Assembly: GCA_025738555.1 (NCBI GenBank) | Contig: JAOVFP010000006.1 | Location: forward strand, 930,001 to 994,000 | DNA from: Cyathus striatus | Taxonomy: Eukaryota > Basidiomycota > Agaricomycetes > Agaricales > Nidulariaceae | DNA length: 64,000 nucleotides | Direction of reading: 5' to 3' | Shown here: positions 1 to 11,262 of the stretch, piece after piece | How the letters are laid out: the number at the start of each line of letters is the position of its first letter | How positions within the stretch are numbered: the stretch's first letter is position 1 | The notes under the pieces: generated by a model | Databases searched by the model: none | The model's input: the letters and a program-made list of their open reading frames with translations, nothing else | Told to the model about the DNA's origin: nothing | Translations under genes and position numbers: made by a program

Positions 1-682
1 CAGAACGAGAGAAAGACTAGAACAAGTGCAGTGATGAAGCGTTGTCAAAGAGAAGCGGAGATGCATCATGCATCAATGCCATGGTTTCCGAATTAGGAAG
101 GTGCTGATGGAAGCGCCTGTGTGTGCATGCACTATTGCAATAATGCAATAGATAAGGACCATGTGAGTGCTGTATGATTGGCTGCATATGCATGGGCCGA
201 TGCTCTGTGCTGATTCACCATGGACCTAGAATAAAGATGCCATATGGTTAGAAAATCCTGTAGATAGAGAACTGTAAATAAGCACATGAGTAATTGTATA
301 TAGAGGAGCGAGGGGGGAAGAAAAAGGCAGGAACTGCATGGGCATTCTTCCCCCCCACAGACAGGGCGGTGTATCAGACAGAACAGTACAGAACTAGAAT
401 ATAATTTTGATGTACTGATTTGAAACTGAACTTGTTTTGAATTAACATCTGAACCGCTGATCATTAAATTGTCAAAGTCCTGCTGTGTATTAAAAATAGA
501 CTGATCATATTTTATATTTGGTTTGACTTTGAATAGAATTGAAATCTTGTGCCCTTGAACTTATAAAATCTTTGTGCACGGGAAACTTAGAATATAAAAT
601 TGCTGGAATAAGTAAAACTATTCTAAGTATAAATAAAGTATTTTAAACTCGCACGCTAAGTACATCATCACCAACCACCAAT
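1..682. other. Unassigned sequence before Gypsy-1 gag
   Basis: No gene is supported here. Short open frames lack recognisable motifs. The stretch does not resemble the 3' LTR at 17633-18228, so the 5' LTR of the Gypsy-1 element is not in this position, or is outside the window. Confidence 0.5.
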
Positions 683-2565
683 ATGTCTTGCAGAGAATCA
701 GACCCAGGAACTGATTCATCCCATGAAGAAGAATATACTGTTGGAAGACCCTTACAAGAAACTGAATTACCCAGAAGCCCAGGCACCCCACCACCCAATA
801 CACTATTACCTTCTACTTCACCAATCTTCAAAAGCCTCATCTTCCCTGCATTCAATGAACCATTCAGTGCCATATTCAGAATCTTCCCTTTTCATTTAGA
901 AGAAAGCAAACCACTCAATGTACCCTGAGAATCACCAGAAGATCTCATCAGCAACCCCAGACAACCACAAACACCACTCTTTCAAAACAGATTAGAATGA
1001 GCAGCACTGTTTATATGCCAAAGAAATAGAACCATATTTACAAACACCAATGGAAAGACTGAAGCCAAGTTCAAAACCCCATCTCCCTTCTCTGGAGACC
1101 AAACCCAATTCCAGAGTTGGATTCAAGATGTTGAACTCTATATTTTAGGAAATAATATTACAGAAGACAAACTCAAAATACTCCTCATATTATCTTACAT
1201 GAACAGAGGATCTGCTGGAGCATGGAAAAGTACTGCATTCAATACCTACACCAAGACAGGAGGATCATTCCCCACTTGGGCAACATTCAAGAAAGAACTA
1301 ACAGAAGCCTTTCAAGAAGGAGACTCTGCTGACATTGCACACAGACAACTTGAACTTGTTCAAGGAAATAGCACTGTGGAGAATTACACAGTAATATTTG
1401 AGACCCTTTGGCCCAAAATAGGCCTTGAAGCAGAATTTGAAAAGATCTGCAAATACAAGAAAGGATTGAACCAACCCCTTAGAGAGAAAATTGAAACCCA
1501 GAAAGAAGTACCCACCACTTATACTGCCTATAAAGAAGCAGCCATCAAATTTGACTGAAATTATCTCAGATTCAAAGAAACAGAAGCTGCTGGAAATGCT
1601 CAAAAGATCTTCCTGATCAAGTTTGCCACCAAACTCACTCCCTTCACCCAATACCTCAGAACCTGACCCTCTTCTGGTCAATACATGGACTCTTACCACC
1701 CTTCCATATCCAACCAAATAGATACCCACCTCAATGCAATCAATAAACCTCTCTCCCAAGCAGAGATGAATTGCCTCAGGAGTAAAGGGAAATGCTTCCA
1801 CTGCAAGAAGACTGGTCATATCTCTCATGACTGCCTTCTCAAGAAGGGAAGATTTGCCTGAAACCCTGAATTCAATTGAAACTCTGGAAATTGCCACAAA
1901 ATCTCAGTCAGAGCTACTTATGAAGAAATCAGAGATATCTATTGATCCCTTAGCAGGGAAGATTAGAATGAAGTTGCCAAATTGGCAAATGAACAGAGTT
2001 TTTAATGTAGAGAGCTGAGTCAATGTCTACCTCTCCCATTACTATTTCATGTGCTTTTGTAGAAGAAATTGTAGTAGCTAGTATTCAAAGAAATACAATT
2101 CAAATTACTACACAACTCAAAGTAAGTGAAGAACTGATCAAAGCCTTTATTGATTCTGGAGCTGGAGGAATGTTCATGGACTAGTGCCTAGTCTGGAAAT
2201 TATGCCTCAAAATGGAAAAACTTGTAGAACCCTGAATCACCTGGAACATAGATGGAACCAAAAACAACAAGGAACCATAACAGATATCACTAGACAAGAA
2301 CTTGAAATAGGAGGAAGGAAGTTCAGAGTAATGTTTCTTATCCTCAACCTCAGAATTGAAGATATCATATTAAGGTACCTTTGGCTCAGGGATACCAATT
2401 CTGATATCAACTGGAAAACTGGAGTCCTCAAATGGAGAAATACTCTCAGGTTCTCTGAAAACAACTGAAATGAAATTATCAGCAACACTGTTATGGGTGA
2501 AACTTGATTAGTCATAAACACACACATATGGCTGTGTGGCCTGATATCCAGAATCCACATCATCC
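683..2565 (+). pseudogene. Gypsy-1 gag and protease remnants
   Basis: The N-terminal piece (683-928) is Pro/Ser-rich. The segment 1199-1558 matches the retrotransposon gag/capsid style (Trp-Ala-Thr-Phe-Lys-Lys-Glu-Leu, then a Leu-Asn-Gln-Pro-Leu stretch). A CCHC zinc knuckle (C-F-H-C-K-K-T-G-H-I-S-H-D-C) lies at 1793-1834. A retropepsin active-site triplet Asp-Ser-Gly is at 2152-2160, followed by a family-like Asn-Ser-Asp-Ile-Asn-Trp-Lys stretch near 2395-2415. Gag, knuckle and protease are in different frames and interrupted by TGA (for example at 1556), so no intact protein is made. In the family gag packages RNA and protease cleaves the polyprotein. Confidence 0.75.
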
Positions 2566-2582
2566 AGATCTTTCTGAATACA

Positions 2583-3835
2583 CTACCAAATAATTCTCAT
2601 GAGGCACTGCTTCTCTAGAAACAAACATATGGAAACACAAGCCAATACCCAACTTCTTGGTGACCAATAATTGATACCATTAAAAATAGGACACCATTGT
2701 TCCTCACACCCACTGTTCAGAACAATGCCTATGCATTTGATTACCAAGGACATGCCATTGTTTCTAATAATAGAACTCCATTGTTCTTTTGCACTCATTG
2801 TGCAGAACAATGTCCTTCTATTCACCCATTGTCTTCATGTCCATTGTTTGTCAGGATCTATAAATAGAATTCTATTGTTCATCACCAGAACAATGTAATA
2901 CTATTTCTGTCACCATTGTTCAAGACCTGACTCATCTCCTTGAACATCATTGTTCTGTGCAGCCTCCACCTCAAGACAATGGATCTACCATTACCAAATT
3001 TGAAGGACAATGCAGGATTGGTTTTGAATAGGATTAGTCAGCAATAGAAGGAAAACAGCATAAAAGGAGAGAGGAACTGAGCCTTAGACAGTAGTTTTAT
3101 CTATTACCAAATAGCCTGCTACTAGCTAGGATCTCACTCACCTGTTCATTCCAAGTAGTTATTCTTACACATTAGATACTGTTGAGATTATCTTATCTCG
3201 ACAAATGCGAATCTTATCTAATCATGGAACTTTGTAGTACATACTAGAATCTTCTAGTATGTTTATTCTTAGGTAGATTGATAATACTATACATAGTAAA
3301 TAGTTATTTATATACACATCTTGTAGGGTATATATACCCCCTAGTTTTACACTGTAACAATAAGAAAGTCCTTACTCTTCTTACAGTTGCTCTAAGCCTC
3401 TTTTACACACTCTACCTCTCAGGTGAGCCTGTACCCAGATCAGCAACTGCCCTGTGCAGAGTCCTTGCTGTTTCTACAGATACAGAATCTATTGTGCTTT
3501 TCTTCAGTTCTTTTAGTAACATAAATGACACAGCTCAACTCACCATAAAAATATATTCACAGTAATCTCAACATAACTCAACTAAACTCAATGTAATACA
3601 GCTCAACTCAATGTATTGAATCTCAATGTCACTTTTATCATATCTATTCAGTAGCAGCACATATAATAGTTTATGCACTGCAGCACCAAGCTACAGTCAG
3701 AAACAACCCCTTTGCTGTACTATACCAGTCACAGGCCAAGTTCTAAGCAAACCTAGCAAAGCCCCACAGTTCATTGCCTATTTACAGTCTTTACTGTACA
3801 TCCCATATCATAGGAGTTTGCAGGAATACATATGA
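2583..3835 (+). repeat. LTR-like repeat, copy A (CATTGTTC-rich), interrupted by another LTR
   Basis: The stretch 2690-2990 is full of CATTGTTC and its complement GAACAATG. A parallel stretch exists at about 34300-35390: after the CATTGTTC block both have a promoter-like A/G-rich segment (AAAAGGAGAG near 3062; TATATAAGGAG near 34852), then a similar downstream part containing the phrase TAAGCAA and ending in copies of CTTTRCTGTACAT. This order suits an LTR with a repeat-rich U3. Exact ends and TSD were not found. It sits inside Gypsy-1 between protease and RT. Confidence 0.5.
3180..3573 (+). mobile_element. LTR with 11-bp terminal inverted repeats, nested in copy A
   Basis: The unit begins TGTTGAGATTA and ends TAATCTCAACA, a perfect 11-bp inverted repeat with TG/CA ends, 394 bp long. 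A second, 3'-truncated copy of its first ~110 bp is at 28974-29085. The 5-bp flanks (GATAC and TAACT) do not match, so it is either an old or a rearranged solo LTR. Confidence 0.7.
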
Positions 3836-3837
3836 TC

Positions 3838-4330
3838 AGTATCCCTTGACCCCCATGTGCTAAGTATGAATGAAGTCACTTCCTGCCAAACACCTAAGGT
3901 ATCTATTATCTTGAATGACAATGCCCTTACTGTACAAGTGGTAGAACTTATCAAGGATGGAGAAACCATTGACATGGAGGAACTCAAATGCCAAAGAAAA
4001 TGAAACTGGAAAATGATCTGTGATGGGTTTGCCAAAACCACCAGAAACAGAAATTTATTGCATAAACCACTTTACAAGAGTTGTGGAGCAGAAATTTGAC
4101 TAGTATTCAACTCCAAACCTACAATTAAAGAAGTACCTGAAAAAGTTATATTAAACCTTAACCCACTACCCTGAGACTACTCCCATATCATGGAAGAAAC
4201 TAATACTGAAACCAAATCAAACACCAATTCAGAAGGATACACCATGAATTCAGAAGACACTCTGATCAACCCAATCTCAGATCTCATGAACAACATGGAC
4301 AATAAAGTACCTAGTTTAGTACAACATAGT
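3838..4330 (+). pseudogene. Possible Gypsy-1 internal linker fragment
   Basis: A low-complexity, acidic, Asn/Ser/Glu-rich reading frame with several TGA stops runs through here. Its style resembles the segment 5902-6140 that leads into the RT palm, so it may be the protease-RT linker of Gypsy-1. No motif proves this. Confidence 0.3.
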
Positions 4331-4337
4331 ATAAATT

Positions 4338-4475
4338 GTCACACTTGACATGTGGTGTCACACCCAACACACAGTGTCACACTCAATGCATGGTGTCACT
4401 CAAGCCACCATGTCACACTCAATACACATATCACACTCAATGCATAGTATCACACTCCACACACCATATCACACT
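4338..4475 (+). repeat. Minisatellite, ~20-bp unit with TGTCACACTCAATGCAT core
   Basis: About seven imperfect copies of a TGTCACACTCAATGCATAG-like unit. The same unit forms a longer array at 28085-28440, so the two loci share a dispersed satellite or element interior. Confidence 0.7.
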
Positions 4476-5901
4476 TGACATAGCCATAATAGAAGTTGTG
4501 GACTGTACAGCATGTACACACACACTATAGTGTGAATGAATGTTATGTAATCATCACAGCAATATTGGTTCAAACTATGCAACTATGTCATGCTCTACTG
4601 ATTTATTTATAATACAAGTAGGTAAAGTAAGTAATAAATCACCAATTAATATAAGCTACCTGGAATCCAGTATAGCAAATTCCTTCAGAATTCTGGTTGA
4701 AAGGTGGAATTTGGCCAATAATCCAGATTTCATGTGGAGTCCATCCAGAAAACACCCAGACCAGAAAACTAAAATTTGGCAGGTATCTCTGCCAAAACAA
4801 GTCCACCTGGAGTCCAGATGGAATCTGTGGAATGGCCAGAAATTCCATGGAAATTCTGCAGACTTTCCAGAGAGTCTGCAGATTCTGTCCAGAGTCTGGA
4901 TGGAATTTAAGGGGGAGGGTAAAGACCTCAGACTGACACCCAAGATGAAATGCATATTTAGCAAACACTTTGATGCATGTTTGATGCACATTTCTTAATC
5001 TCAGACTTAGCACAGACTTAGGACTTTCACTCTCATTACACTCAGAATCTCTAGCTCACACAAATACTCTGGCAGAACTGCTTAATCATATTTCTTGGGG
5101 CACAGGAGACTGCCCTTCTACTACACAAAGCTACCTATTAAATATCTTACAGAACATGGCTAAGAGAAACTATATAGTTAATACAAAAGCAGTAATTGCA
5201 CATTAACTAAGTGGTAAATTAGACTTTTAGACTGGATACAGGCATCTGGGATGAACCAGAGTAAATTACAGATATATAAACATACAAGTGCCAAGAATGC
5301 ATCCATATGGGAAGATAACAAAAGACAATAACTTGTCTTGCAGGAAGAACACTCCATATAGAGGTGTGATGCCACATGCTTTGATGTGTGAACTAGGAAC
5401 TGCTGAATAAGCCTGCTGGGAATGCTAGGTCTCAGACTAGGCTAAGCACCTATGGCATGCTGATACACAGTGCTGGTACAGCATGGTTAGATAGTGGCAA
5501 CTGCCAGTGACCAGGTTTAGTGCTTATGCCTTTTCCTATAATGCAATAACATAGCTTTAATATCCTATTATTAGAATAAATGCATGCTTAGTTCAATCTC
5601 CAGCCTTAATGGTAACTATTTCCCACTGATGTCAAGAATAAGCTCTTGACTTCAATGTTTCTATTCCCAGGCACTTTCCTACTTAGGCTAGACATGTTCC
5701 TTATTAGCATGAATAGTTCTCACACTAGCTAACAGTCTGGGACCTCTATCTTAGCAACTAAATACAACCCATATATATAATACCATTTGTAAGTAGCACT
5801 TGAGAATATAAAAATAAATGTTTTATAGTAGGTAGAAGTATGCTAGGCATATTAACAAGTTAACTATCAATAATGATGACATTAATAAACTTACAAACCA
5901 A
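4476..5901. other. Unassigned stretch within the Gypsy-1 interior
   Basis: The part 4640-4930 contains multiple imperfect direct and inverted copies of TGGAATCC- and CAGAGTCTG-like phrases, recalling the TGTACAGA repeats at 27855-27935 and 28470-28670. No coding motif, RNA gene or clear element ends were seen. It probably represents one or more decayed non-autonomous insertions. Confidence 0.4.
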
Positions 5902-7767
5902 ATGGAAAAACTTGACCTCTTCAACTATGTTAACCCTGGAGAACAACCAGCCTTAGCCCAAATCAACATATATAAATTGTTTGAAAATCCTCTCAAAATG
6001 GATTTCACCTGCATTGCCACCATCATACAGGACGTCTATCAACAAGATGACTTCAACCTTCCTGATCTCATACCAGATTCAGAAGAAGACAATGAACCTG
6101 CTGAATATATTGAAACAGATGCTGCAGAACTCCTCATGAATGATATCTTCAAGGATCTTATTGAAGCTAAACTCACCATTATGTACATAGATGATGTACT
6201 ACTCCTCAGAGAATCTGTGGAAGAACTTGAACAAATCACCTGGAAAGCCCTTAATATTCTCAGAAAGCATGACCTCTATGCCAAGCCAAAGAAATGACAA
6301 TTTGAAACAACAGAAGTTGACTTTTGGGATTAATTGTTCAACTAGGAGAACTTGCCATGAATCCTGTAAAAGTTGCAGGAATATGTGATTGGCCAACCCT
6401 GAACAAACTCAAGGATGTTCAATCACTCATGGGATTTGCTAACTTCTACAGGAAATTCATTGAAGGATTCAGGAAAATTGCTGTACCCCTCAATACTCTT
6501 ACCAAGAAAGACAAACCCTTCAAATGGATCTCAGAATGTCAAACAGCCTTCAAAACACTGAAAGAGCAATTCCTATATGAACCAGTACTACAAATCCCAG
6601 ATTCAACACAACCTTTTGAACTTGAAATGGATGCCTCAAAGTACATCTGTGGAGCAGTACTTAATCAGAAAGGACCTGATAGACAACTTCACCCCGTGGT
6701 TTCTTCTCTCATACATTTACAGAAACCAAATAGAATTATGAAATCTATAACAGAGAACTCCTCAGCATCATAAGAGAACTCAAGGAATGGAAATATCTAT
6801 TAATTGGAACACCACACAAGATCATCATCTGGTCCATTTATTGCAACCTCAGATATTGATGAAAACCTAAAGATCTTACCAGAAGACAAGCCCAATGGTA
6901 CATCTTCCTCTCCCAATTCAATTATGAATTACACCACAAATCTGGGAAGAACCTTATTGCTGCTGATGCTTTATCCTGCCAACTAGACTATATCCCAAAA
7001 GAAGATACTGATAACAAGCAAATTACTATGTTACCAGTGCATCTATTTTCTTCTGAAGATACTCCTGTCAACCTTATCAACACCAAACTCCATGGCCAAT
7101 TTATGAAAGCTCTATCCACTGATCACCATGCACAAGATGCCATCAAGGCAATGAAACAACCTGGACAACTCTCCCTTATCAAGAATGCAGTAAATGACTG
7201 GCATAAAGAAGACAGACTTCTCTATTACCATGGTTGATGTTACATACCTCCTGACAAGAAACTCCAATAGGAAATTGTCTGAAAATATCATGACACAGCT
7301 ACCACCAGACACCCTGGACCACACAACATGAAACTAGCTGTCAAAATCACTATTGTGGCCTAGTATGGGAATTTTTATCAAAAATTATGTCAAAGGATGT
7401 GTGATCTGCCAACAATTGAAATACTCCTGACATGGAAAACTCTCACTTGTGCCCATATCTGCACCCACTGATACCTCACCCTTCTCACAAATTTCCTGTG
7501 ACTGGATCATAGATTTACCCTCCTCTGACAGATATAACTCCATTGTTGTGGTTGACTATGGATCTACAAAGAGGGTAATATTTGAATCTTGTCACAAGAA
7601 AGAACTTGCTGTATTAGAAGTTGCCCAAATATTACTTGACACAGTCTATTGCTGCTTCAGACTACCTGATTCAATTATTTCCAACAGAGACCCAAAGATC
7701 ACTGCTGAAGCATTTCAAGAAATGATATGACACCTTGATATTAAATGAAAAGGAAGCACTGCCTATC
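5902..7767 (+). pseudogene. Gypsy-1 RT palm, RNase H and integrase N-terminal half
   Basis: RT palm: Met-Asn-Asp-Ile-Phe then Tyr-Ile-Asp-Asp (catalytic YIDD) near 6139-6195. A frame change follows near 6300. Thumb/connection: Ser-Leu-Met-Gly-Phe-Ala-Asn-Phe-Tyr-Arg-Lys near 6423. RNase H start: Glu-Met-Asp-Ala-Ser near 6624. Integrase: Cys-Asp-Trp-Ile-Ile-Asp-Leu-Pro (first acidic residue, near 7498) and Ser-Asn-Arg-Asp-Pro-Lys-Ile (second, Ser-Asp changed to Ser-Asn, near 7678). The reading frame is cut by the DNA transposon at 7768 just before the conserved Tyr-His-Pro-Gln-Thr-Asp-Gly, which reappears at 10881. RT fingers are absent. Non-functional. Confidence 0.75.
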
Positions 7768-8236
7768 CACCAGTGGCTTTGATTCTGATAGATCATTACT
7801 GGTAAACACCAGGGCTGTGAACTGTTTTATTACTGGGAGTTTGATTGAGTGCATTTGGGATCATAATGCATGCACTGTGATCAATGGACATTGCATTTGA
7901 AATCAATGTATACAAGTATGAATCAATGGTAGATTGTGCATATGAAATCAATTGTAACTAGAGAACAAATCATTAGAGTGAAATCAATGACAATTAAAAA
8001 TGAAATCAATGAGAAATAAATGTGCAATCAATGAGAAATCAGTCAAAAATCAATGAATAGCTCAAAATTGTTAGGTACCCAACTACAGGATATACTAAAT
8101 ACTAGGGTGGTTAAGTATATACATATACTTACTTTATCTACTAGACTATGAGTCCTTTTCTAACAAATAAACTTTACTTTATATTACATATACCTGGAGA
8201 GTGAAATCAATGTTGAAATCAATCATTTGTACTTAG

Positions 8237-8764
8237 TGTTATGATTTAGTTAGACCGAAGTCTGAAATTGTACAAGTCCAAAAGTCACATGACTTAACTG
8301 ATCCGAAGAACAAGTTAAATCAGTTTCGAAGTAGTTCTTGTTACAAGACAAGAAGCTTAAGTTGAAAACTTAAGTTCTAAGTCGAGTAAGAATCAAGTAG
8401 TATTCTTTAAGCTGAAGCTTGAGCTCTACAGCCCAAGTTCCTACTGTTTAAATACAAACTAGTTCATACTAATAATAGATATAGTATGAGTCAAAGAAAA
8501 TATGTAAATACTGCATATTAATAAGACACAGTAAAGAAGTGTGAAAAATAAGTAAATATAGTACAATGACTCAGGATTGAGTCAGAAAGAAGTAAGAGTG
8601 TGAGAAGATGAAGTATAAGTAAATGATGACTTATGTGTAGTCATTATAAGTCAAAAGAATAAATAAAGCTATGTAAAAGTAAAGATGTTTGGCATCAATG
8701 GTTGTGCCAAACATATCAAAGTAAACTAATTGTAAACAGAAGAAAATAAAGAAAAATCATAACA
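8237..8764 (-). mobile_element. Solo LTR, relative of the Gypsy-2 LTR (TSD CTTAG)
   Basis: 528 bp, begins TGTTATGATT and ends AATCATAACA, flanked by CTTAG at 8232-8236 and 8765-8769. It shares with the Gypsy-2 LTR a nearly unchanged core around 8406-8459 (AAGCTGAAGCTTGAGCTC, ACAGCCCAAGTT, TTTAAATACAAAC) while the rest has diverged. In the minus sense the core reads TATTTAAA then CAAGCTTCAGCTT, the same promoter-plus-self-primer layout as in Gypsy-2. Orientation is therefore minus. Confidence 0.9.
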
Positions 8765-9540
8765 CTTAGTTTAAATTGCATTTCAAAGTGAAATCATTGC
8801 TGAAATCAATTCTTTTGGACTTTGTAGTATTATTGGTACAAGTTTGAAATTAATGGAAAAATCAATGCTAAATTCAATGTTATTTCAATACTTGTCTTAT
8901 ATTTATTTTCATCATACATAAATGCACATATTATGTAGAAAGTGTTATAATGGTAATAATACTACAGTTTAGAAAATGTGATCATGTGATTTTATCATTC
9001 TACCATTTTTGAAACTATGTAGAATAGAATGAAATGGTATATTGATCTTAGTATTTATTTTCCATTTATTTCCCAATGATTTCAATAATGACTTCCCTAT
9101 GATATAACATTGATTTTCACATTAATTTCCCATTGATTTCCCTTAGAATTTACATTGATCTCCCCAATGATTTCAAACTTGTACCAATAATACTACAAAG
9201 TCCAAAAGAATTGATTTCAGCAATGATTTCACTCTCCAGGTATATGTAATATAAAGTAAAGTTTATTTGTTAGAAAAGGACTCATAGTCTAGTAGATAAA
9301 GTAAGTATATGTATATACTTAACCACCCTAGTATTTAGTATATCCTGTAGTTGGGTACCTAACAATTTTGAGCTATTCATTGATTTTTGACTGATTTCTC
9401 ATTGATTGCACATTTATTTCTCATTGATTTCATTTTTAATTGTCATTGATTTCACTCTAATGATTTGTTCTCTAGTTATAATTGATTTCATATGCACAAT
9501 CTACCATTGATTCATACTTGTATACATTGATTTCAAATGC

Positions 9541-10748
9541 CAGTATGTTGCACTCTCCTACAGTTATCACTGGACTCTACTTGAACTCCACTGAACTCAA
9601 GTGCCTAAGCTATACCTAGACTCTATTATCACAGTTGTAACATGTTTCCCACAGTTATCACACTTGTCACACATGTGTGAAAGTGTGCCATATTGGAAAA
9701 GTGTGATATGTTGGAAAATGTTGGAAAATGTATGACATGTTAGAAAAGCATAGTGTGACATGTTGAAAAAGCCTGACATGTGTGACATATGTGATATGTT
9801 GGAAAATATTGGAAAAAGCGTGACATGTCATGTGACATGTTGAGAAAAATGTGACACATCTTGTCACATTTGTCACAATGTAACAGTACACTGAAAGTGT
9901 GACAAGTGTGACAAGTGTGACAAGTGTGACAGCTATGATATGTCATACATGTCACACTTTCCCCACGCTTGTCACGATTTTCCAACATTTTCCAACATGC
10001 CACACTTTCACACTTCCTACAGTCATCAAACTTGTCACACATATGTGATAGCGTGACGTATGTGACAAGCGTGGGAAAAGTGTGACATGTTGGAGAAGTG
10101 TGGCAAGTATAATGGTTATGATATGTCACACTTTTCCCTCAATATTTTTCAATATGTCACGCTTTTTCCAACATGTCACATTTTCCCACGCTTGTCACAC
10201 TTTCACACATATGTGACAATAGAGTCTAGGTACAGCTTAGGCACCACACTTTTTCTAACATTTTCCAACATATTGAAAAATGTTGAAAAAGTGTGACAAG
10301 TGTGATGTCTATGATATGGCACACATATCACACATGTTGCACTTTTTCCAAAATGTCACACTTTTCCAAGATGTCACACTTTCACACATGTGTGACAAGT
10401 GTGATGACTGTGGGAAACATATTATCACTGTGACAATAAAGTCTAGGTACAGCTTGGTGCAGGGAGATCTTATGAAATATTGTGTGGGAATTTGTAACAA
10501 CAGAGTTAAATGTCAGAGACTGTACTGAGAGTCCAGTGACTTATTCTCACTAGATTCTCACCCAAATGAGAATTTGCTGAGATTTTAGTGAGATGAAATT
10601 GTTCATTTTCTCAGTGTAGTCTCACCAAAGTCTCACTAATCTCTCTCCACACTCTCAGAAATACCACTGAATTCTCACTGGAGTATCAGAGAATCTCATG
10701 AGAATCTCACTGGATTCTACTGAGACTGTGGGTCAGTGACATGACCTC
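9541..10748. mobile_element. Nested non-autonomous DNA element with 8-bp TSD (TCAAATGC)
   Basis: TCAAATGC flanks it at 9533-9540 and 10749-10756; removing it restores the outer element's arm. The interior has inverted copies of a CCTAGACTCTATTRTCACA phrase (near 9610-9633 and, complemented, at 10210-10245 and 10425-10460), many GTGTGACA/TGTCACAC repeats, and a right part rich in CTCACT and GAGATTCTC. No protein motif. The 8-bp TSD again suggests hAT-type mobilisation. The right part (10528-10748) may be a separate unit. Confidence 0.65.
9896..9930. repeat. Short tandem array of GTGTGACAA
   Basis: Four near-perfect tandem copies of a ~10-bp unit inside the nested element, part of a wider field of GTCACACTTT and CCAACATGTCACAC repeats between 9640 and 10420. 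Confidence 0.7.
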
Positions 10749-10911
10749 TCAAATGCAATGTCCATTGATCACAGTGCACATGTTATGATCTCAAATGCAC
10801 TCAATCAAACTTCCAGTGATGAAACAGTTTGCAGCCCCAGTGCTTACCAGTAGTGATCTATCAGAATTGAAGCCACAACTTGCCTATCACCCTCAAACAG
10901 ATGGATAAACT

Positions 10912-11179
10912 TGTTGTGCTGATGCAAGCCAGAAACAGCATGAATGTCCGATGACATTCGAGAATGCCAAGTTCACCAAGAATGAGAACATTGTAGAATA
11001 CATCATGTAGAACTATGTAGAATGTTGTAGATATATTAACTAGTATAAAATTACAACGAAATTGTATGTACAATAAGAGTGAATCTATTCCCCCTTTCCT
11101 TACTCCTAATTGTGTGATCCTAAGTCATAGTTACCTGTGCACCTTGGTAAGTACTATTTATTTAGATACTATCACAATA
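10912..11179 (+). repeat. Copia 5' LTR
   Basis: Begins TGTTGTGCTG and ends CACAATA. It holds a TATA-like TAGTATAAAAT near 11040. Differences from the 3' LTR: CA versus TG at one site and T versus C at three others, each explained by an ancestral CG. Confidence 0.95.
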
Positions 11180-11193
11180 GGTTATGGGCCCTG
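11180..11193 (+). promoter_or_regulatory. Copia primer-binding site, initiator-tRNA-Met half-molecule type
   Basis: GGTTATGGGCCC lies immediately after the 5' LTR. Drosophila copia uses a primer cut from the anticodon region of tRNA-iMet, and its binding site has this kind of sequence. The match here suggests the same priming mode. Confidence 0.65.
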
Positions 11194-11262
11194 CCCTACA
11201 GTAACTAAAGACTAGAATACATACTTTTACCCCCTGTACTTCCTGAGCACTACTAAGTCGAA

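Larger units (their letters stand above)
7768..10880. mobile_element. hAT-like non-autonomous foldback element with 8-bp TSD (TGCCTATC)
   Basis: The octamer TGCCTATC occurs at 7760-7767 and again at 10881-10888, where Gypsy-1 integrase resumes. Outer arms are inverted repeats of ~125 bp (left from ~7771 CAGTGGCTTTGATTC; right end complements to TTGTGGCTTCAATTC). Inner arms (about 7880-8236 and 9175-9540) are also inverted and filled with AAATCAATG / CATTGATTT, like hAT subterminal transposase-binding repeats. An 8-bp TSD and CAGTG-like ends are hAT features. No transposase ORF exists, so it would need one in trans. Nested inside are a solo LTR (8237-8764) and a 1.2 kb insertion (9541-10748). 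The TIR match at the extreme ends is imperfect, so a shift of a few bases is possible. Confidence 0.75.

Noticed and set aside
3838..4330. Independent host gene fragment
   Set aside because: Composition and position fit the interior of Gypsy-1, and stops interrupt it; no separate gene is supported.
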